A DNA stretch of 64,000 nucleotides from Albula goreensis. Taxonomy: Eukaryota; Chordata; Actinopteri; Albuliformes; Albulidae. Shown here one piece after another: positions 51,001 to 62,727 of the stretch. A program made the translations under genes and the position numbers. The stretch is taken from positions 1,706,731-1,770,730 of the forward strand of contig CM040746.1 in NCBI GenBank assembly GCA_022829145.1. Reading direction: 5' to 3'. Within the stretch, counting starts at the first letter, position 1; each line of letters begins with the position of its first letter. The notes below the pieces were generated by a model, which was not told the origin of the DNA, did no database searches, and saw nothing but the letters and a program-made list of their open reading frames with translations.

Positions 51001-54000
51001 CTTGTTTGCGTCATCCGTCAGCTCTGTGACCGTCCCAACCATAGACAGCGCTGCTTTTAAATCGATACACGGATGCGCAGGCTACTTTTAAACCAGCACT
51101 TCAACCCTGAACTCTGTTTCTCCAAGGCAGTGGGTTTTGATTGCAATGGATTTATCGATACCGTGTAAAAATGATAATTTGACGACAGTCAGTGTGTAGA
51201 GGCATATACGTACAGGTCATGTAAATTTATGTTTCACGTATTTGGCGGAAAACGGATAAAGCTAGGAAGGTGATGCTGCTAAATATGGCTTTATATCGTC
51301 ATGTCGAAGAACTGCGTCTGATGTTTCTTTGTCGAAGTAGTTTTAGAGTTTTTATATGATTGCCTTGGCTCGGTGGTTAAATGATTGTCCAGTTTCTTGA
51401 ATGTGAGAGTGGAAATGAGTCCAGGTTGACTTTGAGCAGAATTAAAATAGGTTTCCCCCATAAAATATAGGTGAAGCCGTTTCTATGTTTTGAAATTACT
51501 GCTTTACTTAAAAAATCACCAGTTATGCGGATTTTAGTTCCTATAAAATCTGAATAACGTTCACGAATGGCGTTTGAGGCCTCCCCGGTTCCAGAGGTCA
51601 TGCAAAGCAATCCATGCTGGCCTATGGATGGTGCAAATCCGCTGACGAATTCCAAATGGAGTTAAGATTATTGCTCCGTAGGTTTATCGTGATGATGTTA
51701 ATCACATTGAGCACAAGAACACGGGTAGAGTGTTTCTTGATATTTTTTCATTCTTTCCCCAACGTATTTAATATGTTTATAGTACTGTAAAAATCAGAAA
51801 ATCTGCGTCGGAATAGATAGCCAGCAGCGTGCGTCATCGGTGAGTTCTGTAGCCTTCACTTCATGCAGGTTTTTCAAACACCCTCTTGGTAATAGATTTG
51901 CCATGTGGAAATGCAAGAATTTCTTCTAAGGAGCTGTGTAAATAACTTTTTTTCTGGATTAGCAGGGCACTAGCGCAGTAATTTTTGAGCAATTGTTAGC
52001 AACCAAAGTTTTATGAAATTACGTTAGCCCATTTTTTAAAGATTTTTGTTGGTGATCTGGTGTTGCGATATCCTTTTCAGCGTTTCAAAAAGTCAGAAAT
52101 ACTGGCACATACCTTTTAATATACGCCTTTTAGTTTTACAGCTTCACATAGCTGAAGATGTCACTGATTATGCCTGTCAAAGGAAACGGTTTCTCTTCAT
52201 ATTTTTACGAAATATTAAATACCATGAGAGTCCTACTCTACCCATTTAACCAGTAATACAGATGTTTAATAAGTTGATCTTTGTAAAGAAATGTAAATGA
52301 TATTTTAATATGGAAAGTTGTAACCAAAAAATATATCTGGCGCAGTGTTTGTCGAAGCATAACAACTATGTGAAGTATTTGCCTACTGTTCATTGGAGAT
52401 ATACCGTTTTATGCCGTGTTAAGGGTTTAGACTGTTCTGCCGGACGCTTGTTATCTTTTATTTTGTACTTTGGCTATATACATACATGGTTGCCTAACAT
52501 TTTTGAAGGTCAGAGCATCAACTTATCCCACATACATGAAGGCAGAAATCATATATCCCCCCAACCCCCTCACACTCCCACCCAAGGGAATTGCTTAAGC
52601 CATAAGACTAATATTTTCAATAATAAACAATGGGAATGTGCGCTCACTTAAGTGCAGAACGGACCCCTTGCACAGCGTTGATTCCTGAAGTCACACTGAC
52701 GTAAATGCTTCGGAACATATTTTCTTTTGTTTTGTGCATTTCCCACATAGAACATTAAAGCTCTCTCTCTCTCTTCGCACACACCATGGCACACGTGGCT
52801 AAGTAAATTCTTTCAATCTTTTGTTCCATAACCTGTTAGTAAAGTGCCGCGGATGGCAATTTCCATGTATGATGCATTCTCTGCACCGCACAGCACGAAA
52901 ACCCGTAGACACTTCTTTTAAGTCGTGATCGTACAGCTTCTACCAAGGATTTCTGATAATACAAGTCATCCTGGACTGAAAAGCCAATAGATTTCAATGA
53001 CAGTACATTTTTCTCAGTCTCATTCATAGTCCTGTGTAGTTTGTGTCCTTTTTTACTTTTTTTTTCACTGAGAATACTGAATTTCTGTATTTGTGAATGT
53101 GTTCTCTTAATTCGGATTTTCCTTGCCTTTCTGTAAGTCGAAAATGCTGTATTTATCTGCGACAGCGCTTATGCAATTGTATCTTTTTTACTTATTTTAT
53201 TCTGTCAGTGTAAATTACATGTCGTCAAAAGTTTTGTGCAAGTGGAAAACCGTCAAGGAAGGTTTTCTGTACTTTTTGGACAATATGAATTTGTGGGTAG
53301 AATTTTGAAAATTCGTTTCTAAGTGCATTCAAGTATTTACTTGGCCTTATGTACATATATATGACAATTTCAGAAAGGTATGTATAATAATTCAACCTGA
53401 AATGGATGTAAATAAATTATATATTGTTAAAACACGGGCTGGGTTGTTTACTTTGAAATTGTGGTCAAATGTGCCGTTTTAATACATTTATTATTGGATT
53501 TTTTTTAATCAGGTGCAATTTTTTTGTGGTTCACTATTCACTTGCGGTCAACTAAGAGTCGTTATGTAAAGGACTCCAGCTGCAGACAGCTATATGTACA
53601 TGAGGGATTTGACATGTTTCGACCTTCATTTATTTCAGACTGTTACATGGGATGTTTGACATGAGTAAAGGCTGGTTTGCAAGCTGGTAGACAGCTGTCA
53701 CTCACCGAAATCACAATGTTCAAGAACGTTCTAATGCTGCTCCACATTGACTGCTTTTGTTAATATATTGAAAAAGTTGAAGTGCACTTCCGTGACATTT
53801 CACAATGTCTGCTCAATAACGGTATCTACTTTACAGCATGTGATATGAAGACAGCAACTCCAATAGAAATTAATCGGGATAACTACAGAACCAGGACATA
53901 AATATTTGCGTTTAAACAGACAAGCTCGGTCGCATGCTCGAGAGGACGATACAGAGCAATGACGTATGGAACAGGTCACTACGAAGCTCATCCGCCGTCA

Positions 54001-54099
54001 TTACTGGTAAAGGGGATCCAGTTTGTCCAATGACCATCACTTTGTGCAGATGCTAACAAGATTGCAAACAATGAGATCATGGATTTTGTATTGTATACA

Positions 54100-54430
54100 C
54101 CATTAATTGGGATGAAGCTGTGTATTGCCATTGAAGTCGATGGCAGCCCCTAGAATCGTATGGTAAAAAGTTTTGAAATTTGGCACAGTGATTGGGGACA
54201 GTGCTCTGATTCTTTTCCCCAAGTTTCATGTCTATGCCCCTATGCACTCTAGCGCCACCAATGGGTCGGTTCTGGAGGTGCATGTAACTTTTGGACCATT
54301 TGCCCAGTTTTCAAAAACTGGATTCCTTATGTCAAGCGGAGCTCTTCAGAAGAATAGAAGCTTGAGTCTCGTCATGTCAGAAAAGTGCATTACTTCAGGT
54401 GTTCAGGATCTGTTGAAGTTTCAGCTATAG
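54100..54430. repeat. Probable dispersed fish repeat fragment
   Basis: Text such as ttgaaatttggcacagtgat and ctctagcgccaccaatgg resembles a dispersed repeat family common in fish genomes. Only one copy is seen in the window, so this is from recollection of style, not alignment. Confidence 0.3.
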
Positions 54431-54639
54431 CAGGCTAAGTACTTGTTTCCTTGTCAGTTTGATTAGATTGCACTAGCTGTACCGTTTGATTGTATCTGTT
54501 GTCAGCTTAGTTTGTTTTTCCTTTTAGTTTGACTTTCGTCAGTCTGTGTGTTTATCCTCTTTTGCTTTGGCATCTAACCTTTTGTCTTTCCCAGTGCAAC
54601 TGTGTTTGTTAGAGTATTTAGTTAACCGATACCAGTTGT

Positions 54640-57275
54640 TAACAGGGTAATTGCTTGGTCATCGGCTGCTATTGTTTTGGTAATTAGTAGGGGCGTGTAC
54701 TTTCGCCAGTAGCAGCCTATAGCGTCGCTCCCTCCGGTTTTCCTGCTGTATTTGTACCCTCCCCTCTAGCCTAGCGGCAGCGTGGTCACACAAAGACAAG
54801 GGAGTCCACCTGTGGGAGTCCAGTGAGGAAGGCCAGTGCCTACCCTTCCCAACTCCTTGTTGCCGCTGCTTGTTATGTGTCAGTTTCCCATCCCTGTTAT
54901 CTGCTCTTTCCCACGCAGGAGGTGCTTCCATCGTCGTGGCCCTGCTCGACAACGGGACACTTCCAACCCAATCTACCCCTCAACAACCCCATCTGCCGCC
55001 CACTCTGTGGCAGGGGGGTTATGGAACTGCCAGTCTGCTGCGCGGAAGGCTGACTTCATCTCAGCATACGCCTCCCACCTCTCCCTCAACTTCCTTGCTC
55101 TCACAGAGACCTGGATCACACCTGACAACACCGCTACTCCTGCTGCCCTCTCCTCTTCCTTCTCCTTCTCCCACACTCCAAGGCCATCTGGCCGAGGTGG
55201 TGGGACTGGTTTGCTAATTTCTCCTTCTTGGAAATTTTCTGCTTCTCCTCTCCCTCACCTTTCCATTTCCACCTTCGAATTCCATTCTGTTACTGTTACA
55301 TGCCCCGCTAAACTCTTTATTATTGTTATCTATCGTCCCCCAGGGCCCCTTGGCAACTTCTTGGATGAGCTGGACTCCCTGCTCAGCTCCTTCCCGGAAG
55401 ACGGCACCCCGCTGATCCTTCTAGGTGATTTCAACATCCACCTAGGGTCATCCCAGTCTGCTGCCGTTCTTCCACTGCTCCACTCGTTCGACCTCCCCTT
55501 GCAGCGCTCTCCTCCGACTCACAGAGCCGGTAACGTCCTCGACCTGGTCTTCGTGAGGAACTGCTGCTCCTCCGATCTTGTGGTGACCCCTCTTCATACA
55601 TCTGATCATCATTTCATCTCTTTCTCTCACCCTCTGCCTCCCCTTTCCCCCTCATCTGCACCCACCCTGTCTGTCTCTGTGCGTCGTAGTCTCCGTTCCC
55701 TGTCTCCCTCCTCTCTTACATCTGCTACCCTTGCTTCTCTCCACTCCCTTGACTCATTCTCTAAACTCCCCACTGATTCCGCATCTTCCTCTCTCCTCTC
55801 CTCTCTATCTTCAGCTCTTGATTCTCTCTGTCCTCTAATTTCCAAGCCAGCACATTCCTCTCCTCCTAGCCCACGGATGACCGACATCCTCCGTATCAGC
55901 AGGGCCGAGCTTCGGGCAGCTGAGAGGAGGTGGAGGAAATCCAGGGTGCCTTCTGATCTCTTGTCCTACAAGTCTCTCCTCTCTGCTTTCTCCTCTTCTA
56001 TCTCCACCGCTAAAGCTAATTTCTTTCAATCAAAGATTCACAACTCCTCCTCTAATCCTCGACAGCTTTTCTCCCTTCTCTCCTCAGCCCCCCTCCTCCT
56101 CAACCTCAATCCTGCTTCTCTGCAGATGACCTTGCATCTTACTTTGTTGGTAAGATTGCATACATCTGCAACACCTTTCTGCCTGTCTCTCCCCCTCCCC
56201 CCTCTTCCCCCTCCACATCTTCCTTGTCCTTTTCCACCTTCTCTCCTCTTACCGACACTGAGGTCTCCAAGCTTCTCCTTTCCCATCATCCTACCACCTG
56301 TGTTCTTGATCCCATCCCTTCATCCCTCCTCCAGACTATCACCCCAGCCATCCTCCCATTCATCACCCACCTTGTAAACTCCTCCTTGTCTACTGGCTGC
56401 TTCCCCTCTTCCTTCAAGCGGGCTCACATCACACCGTTATTGAAGAAACCCACTATGGACCCTTCTGTTATCCATAACTACTGCCATGTGTCCCTTCTCC
56501 CTTTCCTCTCCAAAACTCTTGAGCGAGTCCAAGCGACGGTACTCTCCCGCCTGGACTACTGCAACTCTCTCCTTGCTGGCCTTCCAGCATCTTCCATCCG
56601 ACCTTTGCAGCTCATCCAGAATGCTGCTGCTCGTCTGGTCTTCAACCTTCCCAGACGCACCCACGTCACTCCCCTCCTCGCCGACCTCCATTGGCTACCT
56701 GTCTCGGCTCGCATCAGATTCAAGACTTTGGTGCTTCCCTTCCAGGCTGTCAAGGGGATGGCTCCGTCCTATCTTAAGAAGCTTATCAGACCCTACACGC
56801 CTGCCCGTGCACTCCGTTCTGCATCTTCAGCGCACCTGGTGCCCCCTCCTCTCAATGCCTTCACCTCCCGGTCACGTCTGCTGTCTGTTCTGGCTCCCCG
56901 CTGGTGGAATGACCTTCCCACGGTGGTCAGAACAGCAGGTAGTCTTCCCACCTTCAAGCGCAGACTGAAGACTCACCTCTTCAGGATGCACCTCTCTCCT
57001 TCTCTCCCTAGCTCTCCGACTTAGCCTTAGTTGTTTGCTGTAGCTACCTTAGGGTTATTACAATTGTTGTTCGAGAGCTATTGTTTATTAATTGTTATGT
57101 TTTCTTTTTCCCTCAACAGGTCATCCATAGGGTTCAGCCCTTCTAACCCTACTGGCACTTGAGACTTTTACCCTTCCCTAGCACTTTAATTATCTTGTTC
57201 CCAAAGAAATGCACTTTGTGTTGTAAGTCGCTCTGGATAAGAGTGTCTGCCAAATGCCTTTAATGTAAATTTAAT
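54640..57275 (+). mobile_element. L2-type non-LTR retrotransposon (LINE), internally deleted
   Basis: Frames at 54836-56377 and 56224-57024 encode typical fish L2 protein. The AP-endonuclease region reads LNFLALTETWITPDN, IYRPPG, LGDFNIHL and TSDHHF. A conserved pre-RT segment (VSLLPFLSKTLERV) is followed directly by the RT C-terminal region (LSRLDYCNSLLAGLP, LHWLPVSARIRFK, APRWWNDLP). The core of the reverse transcriptase, including any YADD catalytic box, is missing at about 56530. A frameshift lies near 56120. The 3' tail around 57222-57260 has the gtaagtcgctctggataaga motif shared by fish L2 and tRNA-core SINEs. It lies between the two genes, in unc5a orientation. Ends are approximate and no target-site duplication was confirmed. 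Confidence 0.88.
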
Positions 57276-60200
57276 GTAATGAATTGGAGGAGTCACGTGG
57301 AGGAGTTCTACTCCCACAACTGTAGGGGCGGGTGCTACGGTGAGGTCAACAAGTTCGGTTGAACATTCGGGTAGGGAGAAAAAGGGGGAAAAAAAATCAC
57401 CTAAATATTCTATTCTAATTTCTTAATATCAGACTTGTTAATGGAAATGTCAACAAGCGGCCAGATGCCAATTCAATTCTATGCAACACAACTCCATAGA
57501 GGGCAACTTCAACATTCTACACAACACAACACAGTAAACCAAAAGGAAATACGGAGGTTAAAAGAAGAAGATAAGAACAGTGTGGTAGCGATATCAAACC
57601 ACATGAGGAGGATTCCTTTATCCTCCTCAAGGACAAAGGACAGAAGACTGACTGTATGTATATAAAGTTTTATTGACCGCATGATACAAACAGTATGATA
57701 CAACAGTATCATCTTCATCACATACATTTTGTTTAAAAAACACTTTTCCAAGCATGTACACGTGAATGCGGTATTCTTTTCCTTCTGTACCAAGCCGTAT
57801 AATCGCGAAGCTTTGCATGGCACTTTATAGTTAAGAGACAGTTTCATATATAGCTGAATAAACTAAAATACCATAAGGACAGATATGATTTGATTTGGTA
57901 AGTATGAAGCGGGGACATGGAGGCGGGACAAGTTTATGGTTTTTACCACCATGTCAGGAGATATTCAAACAGATTCAGCTCCATTTTTTTTTTAACCACT
58001 GAATCCCTACCATGGAACAAGGACGTGCAGCTTAACCGATGTCTCGGAAAAGCCCTTAAAATAAACGCGGTGACGTAGAAGGGCTTTCTACGCCTGGCGC
58101 GCTGATTTGCCATTCTGTTCAGGTCCCACCATGAGGTCTTTGGGTACCACACAAACAAGGGTGGCCGACCTTTTCTTGGCGGCGAATGCAGCCCGCCGCC
58201 GAGGGCTTCACTCCGGCTGCCTTTGGAAGGCCTCCACCGCACACACTCCAAGATCACTCGCGCCGTTTGTTCCCTTAGATCGCCTCAGGAATAAATTGAA
58301 TGTACAAACTCTTGAAAGTGCACAACAGAATAAAATCTTTTGGGTGTGTGTGTGTGTTTTGGGTTTGAATGATCCAGGCCCTTTCTCTATGAATGCTTCA
58401 AGGGCGGGGGACGCATATTTAACTGCGCGGCCTTTCAACAGTTGGCAAGTGGCCTTTCACACAAAGATATTTTTTAGTGAATTCAATTCAAAGTGCCACC
58501 TGCCGCCTTCCAGGACTAGAGTTACACCTGCAGACACAGTGGCCCTCCAAGACTAGAGTTACACCTGCAGACACAGTGGCCCTCCAAGACTACAGTTAAA
58601 CCTGCAGACACAGCGGCCCTCCAGGACTACAGTTAAACCTGCAGACACAGCGGTCCTCCAGGACTACAGTTAAACCTGCAGACACAGTGGCCCACCAAGA
58701 CTACAGTTAAACCTGCAGACACAGTGGCCCACCAAGACTACAGTTAAAACCTGCAGACACAGTGGCCCACCAAGACTACAGTTAAAACCTGCAGACACAG
58801 TGGCCCACCAAGACTACAGTTAAAACCTGCAGACACAGTGGCCCACCAAGACTACAGTTAAAACCTGCAGACACAGTGGCCCACCAAGACTACAGTTAAA
58901 ACCTGCAGACACAGTGGCCCACCAAGACTACAGTTAAAACCTGCAGACACAGTGGCCCACCAAGACTACAGTTAAAACCTGCAGACATAGTGGCCCACCA
59001 AGACTACAGTTAAACCTGCAGACACAGTGGCACTGCACTGTGGCTTAAGTTTACCTTGTGTTTCAGCAAGATAAAGTAATCCTGGATCTGCAGGTCTGGC
59101 TCTGTCCCCAAGTGACAGAGGAATTCAATTTATGTCACCAGGTGAAATCCTAAAGTACCTGCCCCCAATACTTTATCTGCTCACCATAGAGCATTATAAC
59201 ACCTATATAACACCTGAGGACAGGACCAGCTAAGGACAGCGGAGCAGCTGCACACATTTCAACAGGTCAAACACCTACCTGTTGTGCTATACCTGTTGTG
59301 GAACAGTCATACACACATGGAAAAATAGACTGCAGGTATGAACATCTGAGACCTGAAATTATGATTCATAAAGGGCCACAATAGCTGTAGATGCCGGGGC
59401 AAAAATGCTCCATATTTCCTAAGTCGATAATAACGGGGCAATACCCCCCATACAACATATTCACTTTGCTTACATTAAAAATGGCCACTCTTGTGGACCA
59501 TCTCCTCTTGTGATCACCTCTCACCGATCAACTTCAGTGCTGCCCTACCTGACCCTGTTACTTTGGTTATCAGTAGTTAGCTGAAAAAGCTGTCCTGCAC
59601 CTGAAATTTGCTGGCACCGTGGAGTAGATCTGTCCAATGTAGACGATGCCAGCGCTGCATCAGTAGGTTGTGAGCGTCAGGGGCAGGGACTACAGAGTCT
59701 AAAACGGTCTTTAAGGTCACAGCTTCTATTTTCTCATTGCTATTTTTTTTGAAAATTTATTTTGTCTTCCAATCTATTTTCTTCCCAAGTTTGGACTCAG
59801 CTAACAATTTTTGGTTCTTACAAAATTCTAGGAAAATCCCTATTCTCAAAACACAGAACCAATGTTTCCTCTATGCCCCTTCCAATGTTTTTTGCCTGGA
59901 AATATTTTGTTGTAAATTTGACAGAACTTCTGTGGAACAACATCATTCTCCAGGACTGTCTGAAGAACATTTTTATCATGCTGTTCTGGAACTTAATGTG
60001 AATCTAATCTAAATCTTTCCCAATATTTTAGGTTTTCAGAGTTTCCAGACATGATTTTGGCCCGTAGTAGGGAGTTAAAAAATTGGCACACAGTTATTAT
60101 GTCTGAACATTGTAACACCAATGTCATCATGATCTGAAAGCTCAAAAGTGTGGGATCTACATGCTCTCAAGTCCAATGGCCCCAAAAAAAATTTGTTTCA

Positions 60201-60373
60201 AGAATGCTGGTTGCTTACAGGAAAAAATACACAGGAATCAGGAAATGGCTGAAGGTTCCATTTCCTGGAAATATGGCTGCAAATTCAGGGAGGTCCCTGG
60301 GGTTCGTGGAGGGCAGGACAGGGTGTAGATTTGGCAGCAGTGTTGGTCGCCCTCCAACCCCAGAAAGAAAAGC
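57276..60373 (-). other. pdlim7: Candidate pdlim7 3' UTR with poly(A) signal near 57672
   Basis: Sequence downstream of the pdlim7 stop on the minus strand. An AATAAA hexamer on the minus strand (TTTATT on plus, about 57667-57673) is a plausible distal poly(A) site, giving a 3' UTR of about 2.7 kb. Another TTTATT lies near 59756. The stretch contains a 37-38 bp minisatellite (58513-59030) and no recognisable coding sequence. The 149-residue open frame at 58107 on plus has no domain. UTR extent is inference. Confidence 0.4.
58513..59030. repeat. 37-38 bp minisatellite, about 14 copies
   Basis: Unit gactacagttaaaacctgca followed by gacacagtggcccaccaa. The first six or so copies are 37 bp or shorter and more diverged (gactagagttacacctgc); the rest are 38 bp and near-identical, showing expansion from one side. 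It lies within the presumed pdlim7 3' UTR. Confidence 0.95.
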
Positions 60374-60460
60374 TCACAGCGGGGAGAAGGCATGGCCTTT
60401 ACACAGCGGCTTGTCCTTCTTAGAGTAAAACGTCTTCCCTTCTAAATTCATCTGGCAGAC
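60374..60460 (-). CDS. pdlim7: pdlim7 terminal coding exon: end of LIM3 and stop
   Basis: Acceptor cattttccag, 87 nt, phase 0 in. Encodes [20 protein letters not shown] then KGHAFSPL and TGA at 60374-60376. It completes LIM3: the second CxxC cysteine, the C of PLC, and the final ligand in the KGH segment. Family proteins end HAFSHV or similar, so the length matches and the C-terminal residues are only slightly changed. The exon is too short to stand out as an ORF and was found by homology to the LIM3 end. Confidence 0.92.
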   Translation of the reverse strand, partial: VCQMNLEGKTFYSKKDKPLCKGHAFSPL

Positions 60461-62668
60461 CTGGAAAAATGTGGTGGAAAATTTTAAGACTGGTAACAAA
60501 TTATTAATTTAATAAAGTAAATTATGCGAAGCATCAAACAATAATGAAGCAATCTATATGGTATTCAATGTCATATGTCACATTTATACTGAAACATTAA
60601 ACCCAGCCAACATGGGCACATGGCTGTGAGCCAGTCAACAAGGTTGTGGGCGGGGTTTTGCATCACCAACATAACTTTATGGATGCTTTATTCAGTAGTT
60701 ATGCGATGATTATGAATCCACTACGTGTGCTTTATGTAGCTGCAAATAATGCACTTTGAGATCGTACAATGAAAGGCACACTTTTTAAAACCGGTGAAGA
60801 AGAGGGCCGGTTCAAGACTGAACTCTGACCCTCAGGGCTAGCGCGGGACGGCGCGTTTTATTTAGTCCTCAGACACTCTTCCTGGAGAAAGTACACAACC
60901 AAGGGCAGTAGTCAGAGGCGATATTTTTAAGAATTTGTAAAGGAGGCTGTGGCCAAAGGCTGGGGGGGGGGGCGGTTTGGGTGTACAGTGATGGACGTGC
61001 AATGAATCAAAATGACTTACAGCGCAGACGAAGCAGGAGTCGTGCCAGCTGTATCCGAGCGCTTCGAGGAAACGGTCCCCCGCATCAATCTTGAAGTCAC
61101 AGCCGTGACATTTAGTGCCGAACATCTTCTCATAGTCTGCCGAGAGGGAGAGAGAGAGAGACAGAGAAGGAGAGGATAAGCCCCCCTTGCCGAAGACGAG
61201 AGGGGCTCACGTGTGGAGTTGTGGTCTGAAAAGGACGGAAATGATGAATAAGAGAAAAGAGGAAGGAGAGGGAATCGTGACGGGGGGAGGCCCCTCGCAC
61301 AAACAGCGCTGATTAAAACGAGCGGCGCCACGGTGGAAGTGACAGGGTGTGCGAAGGCACCGAAGGCTCATGATTTACGGGTGATTTAAGGAGCCTTTTC
61401 ACAATAAAAGGCCATTAAGACACCGGGGGCTGCTCCACCCTCATAAAAACGGAATCACTGTTTATCACTGGGTCTACTCTTCACTGCTGGTGGAAATGTA
61501 AATCTACTGTTCACTATAGGGTTGTCAGAATACATTTCAAGCAAAAAAAAATGTGTAAACTTACTGTACATCTTGAAGGTCAAAACCACCTTTTCAATGT
61601 GTAAAAAAAACTGTTTAATTAGATTAGGAAATTTTGCTGTCATAAGCACACAGTTAGTTGTTAGTTTTCCAACACAGTTGGTTTAGGGCTGTCAGTTGTC
61701 TCAAATAATAATTTGAAGAATGGTAGACTGAAATGAATAAAATTCCAGTTGTATTTAAACTCAATATTTAGATATTTTAACATGTAAAAGCAGAAAGAAA
61801 AGTTTTAAAGTGAGTTCATTGCGGTTTTATAAACAGCAACCAGCTAGTAGGTACAGCTGGTAATGGTTTATTAGTCATAAGCATGAGTTGGATGAAAGTC
61901 GTAGAGAAGAGGGTGCACTGTTTACTGTGAACAACTTTGGTTATATGCAACATTTGTCATGAAAAACGTGTAAAATGGACTCACAAATCCTGCATAGCGC
62001 CTAAATAATGGTAAATTGTAAAAAACAATGACCTAAAATGTAAAAAACGTTTCTCAAAATGCGATACATGAGGAAATAATAAAACAACGTCATGTCTCAG
62101 ACGTTTAGATGAAGTAATTTTCTGTGTTGGCGCTGTGTTTTCTGATGATGTTCTACAGCTGCAATGTTCACTCATGTGCAAACAAACCTGGCTAGCTACT
62201 ACGAATGAGATTAATCTGATTCACATTTTCAAATGCGTTCAGACAGGCCGAACACAGACATAATAAAAGAGTAAAGCCGTTCTGTGTGTGTGAGTTCTTA
62301 TGTTTTTTTTTTGGGGAAAATATTGGTGTGTCCAGTGAGTGTGGAGCAGGTGGTGTGCTTTTTGGGGGCTGCTCACCCCTCTCGCAGTATGGCTCCCCCT
62401 CCTCCATGTAGAAAGCCTGGTTCCTAATGGGCGTTTTGCAGGCGGCACAGGTGAAGCACTGTACATGGTATGTCATCTTCAGAGCGTGCATGATCTCCTG
62501 CAGGGCACAGACAGCGCATCACACACACACACACACATAATGGAATGTACTGTGTTCTCTAATGGCTGCCAAGACACATAAAGAACTTCCTACCAGGCTA
62601 CTAACAGATTCTATCGATGAGAGCACACACACACACGCACACACACACAAACACAAACGCACACACAA

Positions 62669-62727
<59 letters not shown>

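Larger units (their letters stand above)
47781..54480 (+). other. unc5a 3' UTR and downstream non-coding DNA
   Basis: No supported gene. Just after the stop is a GC-rich segment with a strong G-quadruplex-type motif (48015-48054) and a T-rich stretch (48091-48135). From about 48.5 kb the sequence is AT-rich and largely unique. AATAAA occurs at about 48778 and 53412; either could end the transcript, and the length of the 3' UTR cannot be fixed without cDNA. A tRNA-like patch at about 48301-48350 and a dispersed-repeat-like segment at 54100-54430 are noted. Small open frames here have no recognisable domain. Confidence 0.5.

Noticed and set aside
54836..57024. Host gene with endonuclease/RT similarity
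   Set aside because: Text is that of a fish L2 retrotransposon, frameshifted and internally deleted, with an L2 tail.
58107..58556. 149-codon open frame on plus between L2 and the minisatellite
   Set aside because: Runs into the minisatellite, has no domain, and is antisense to the presumed pdlim7 3' UTR.
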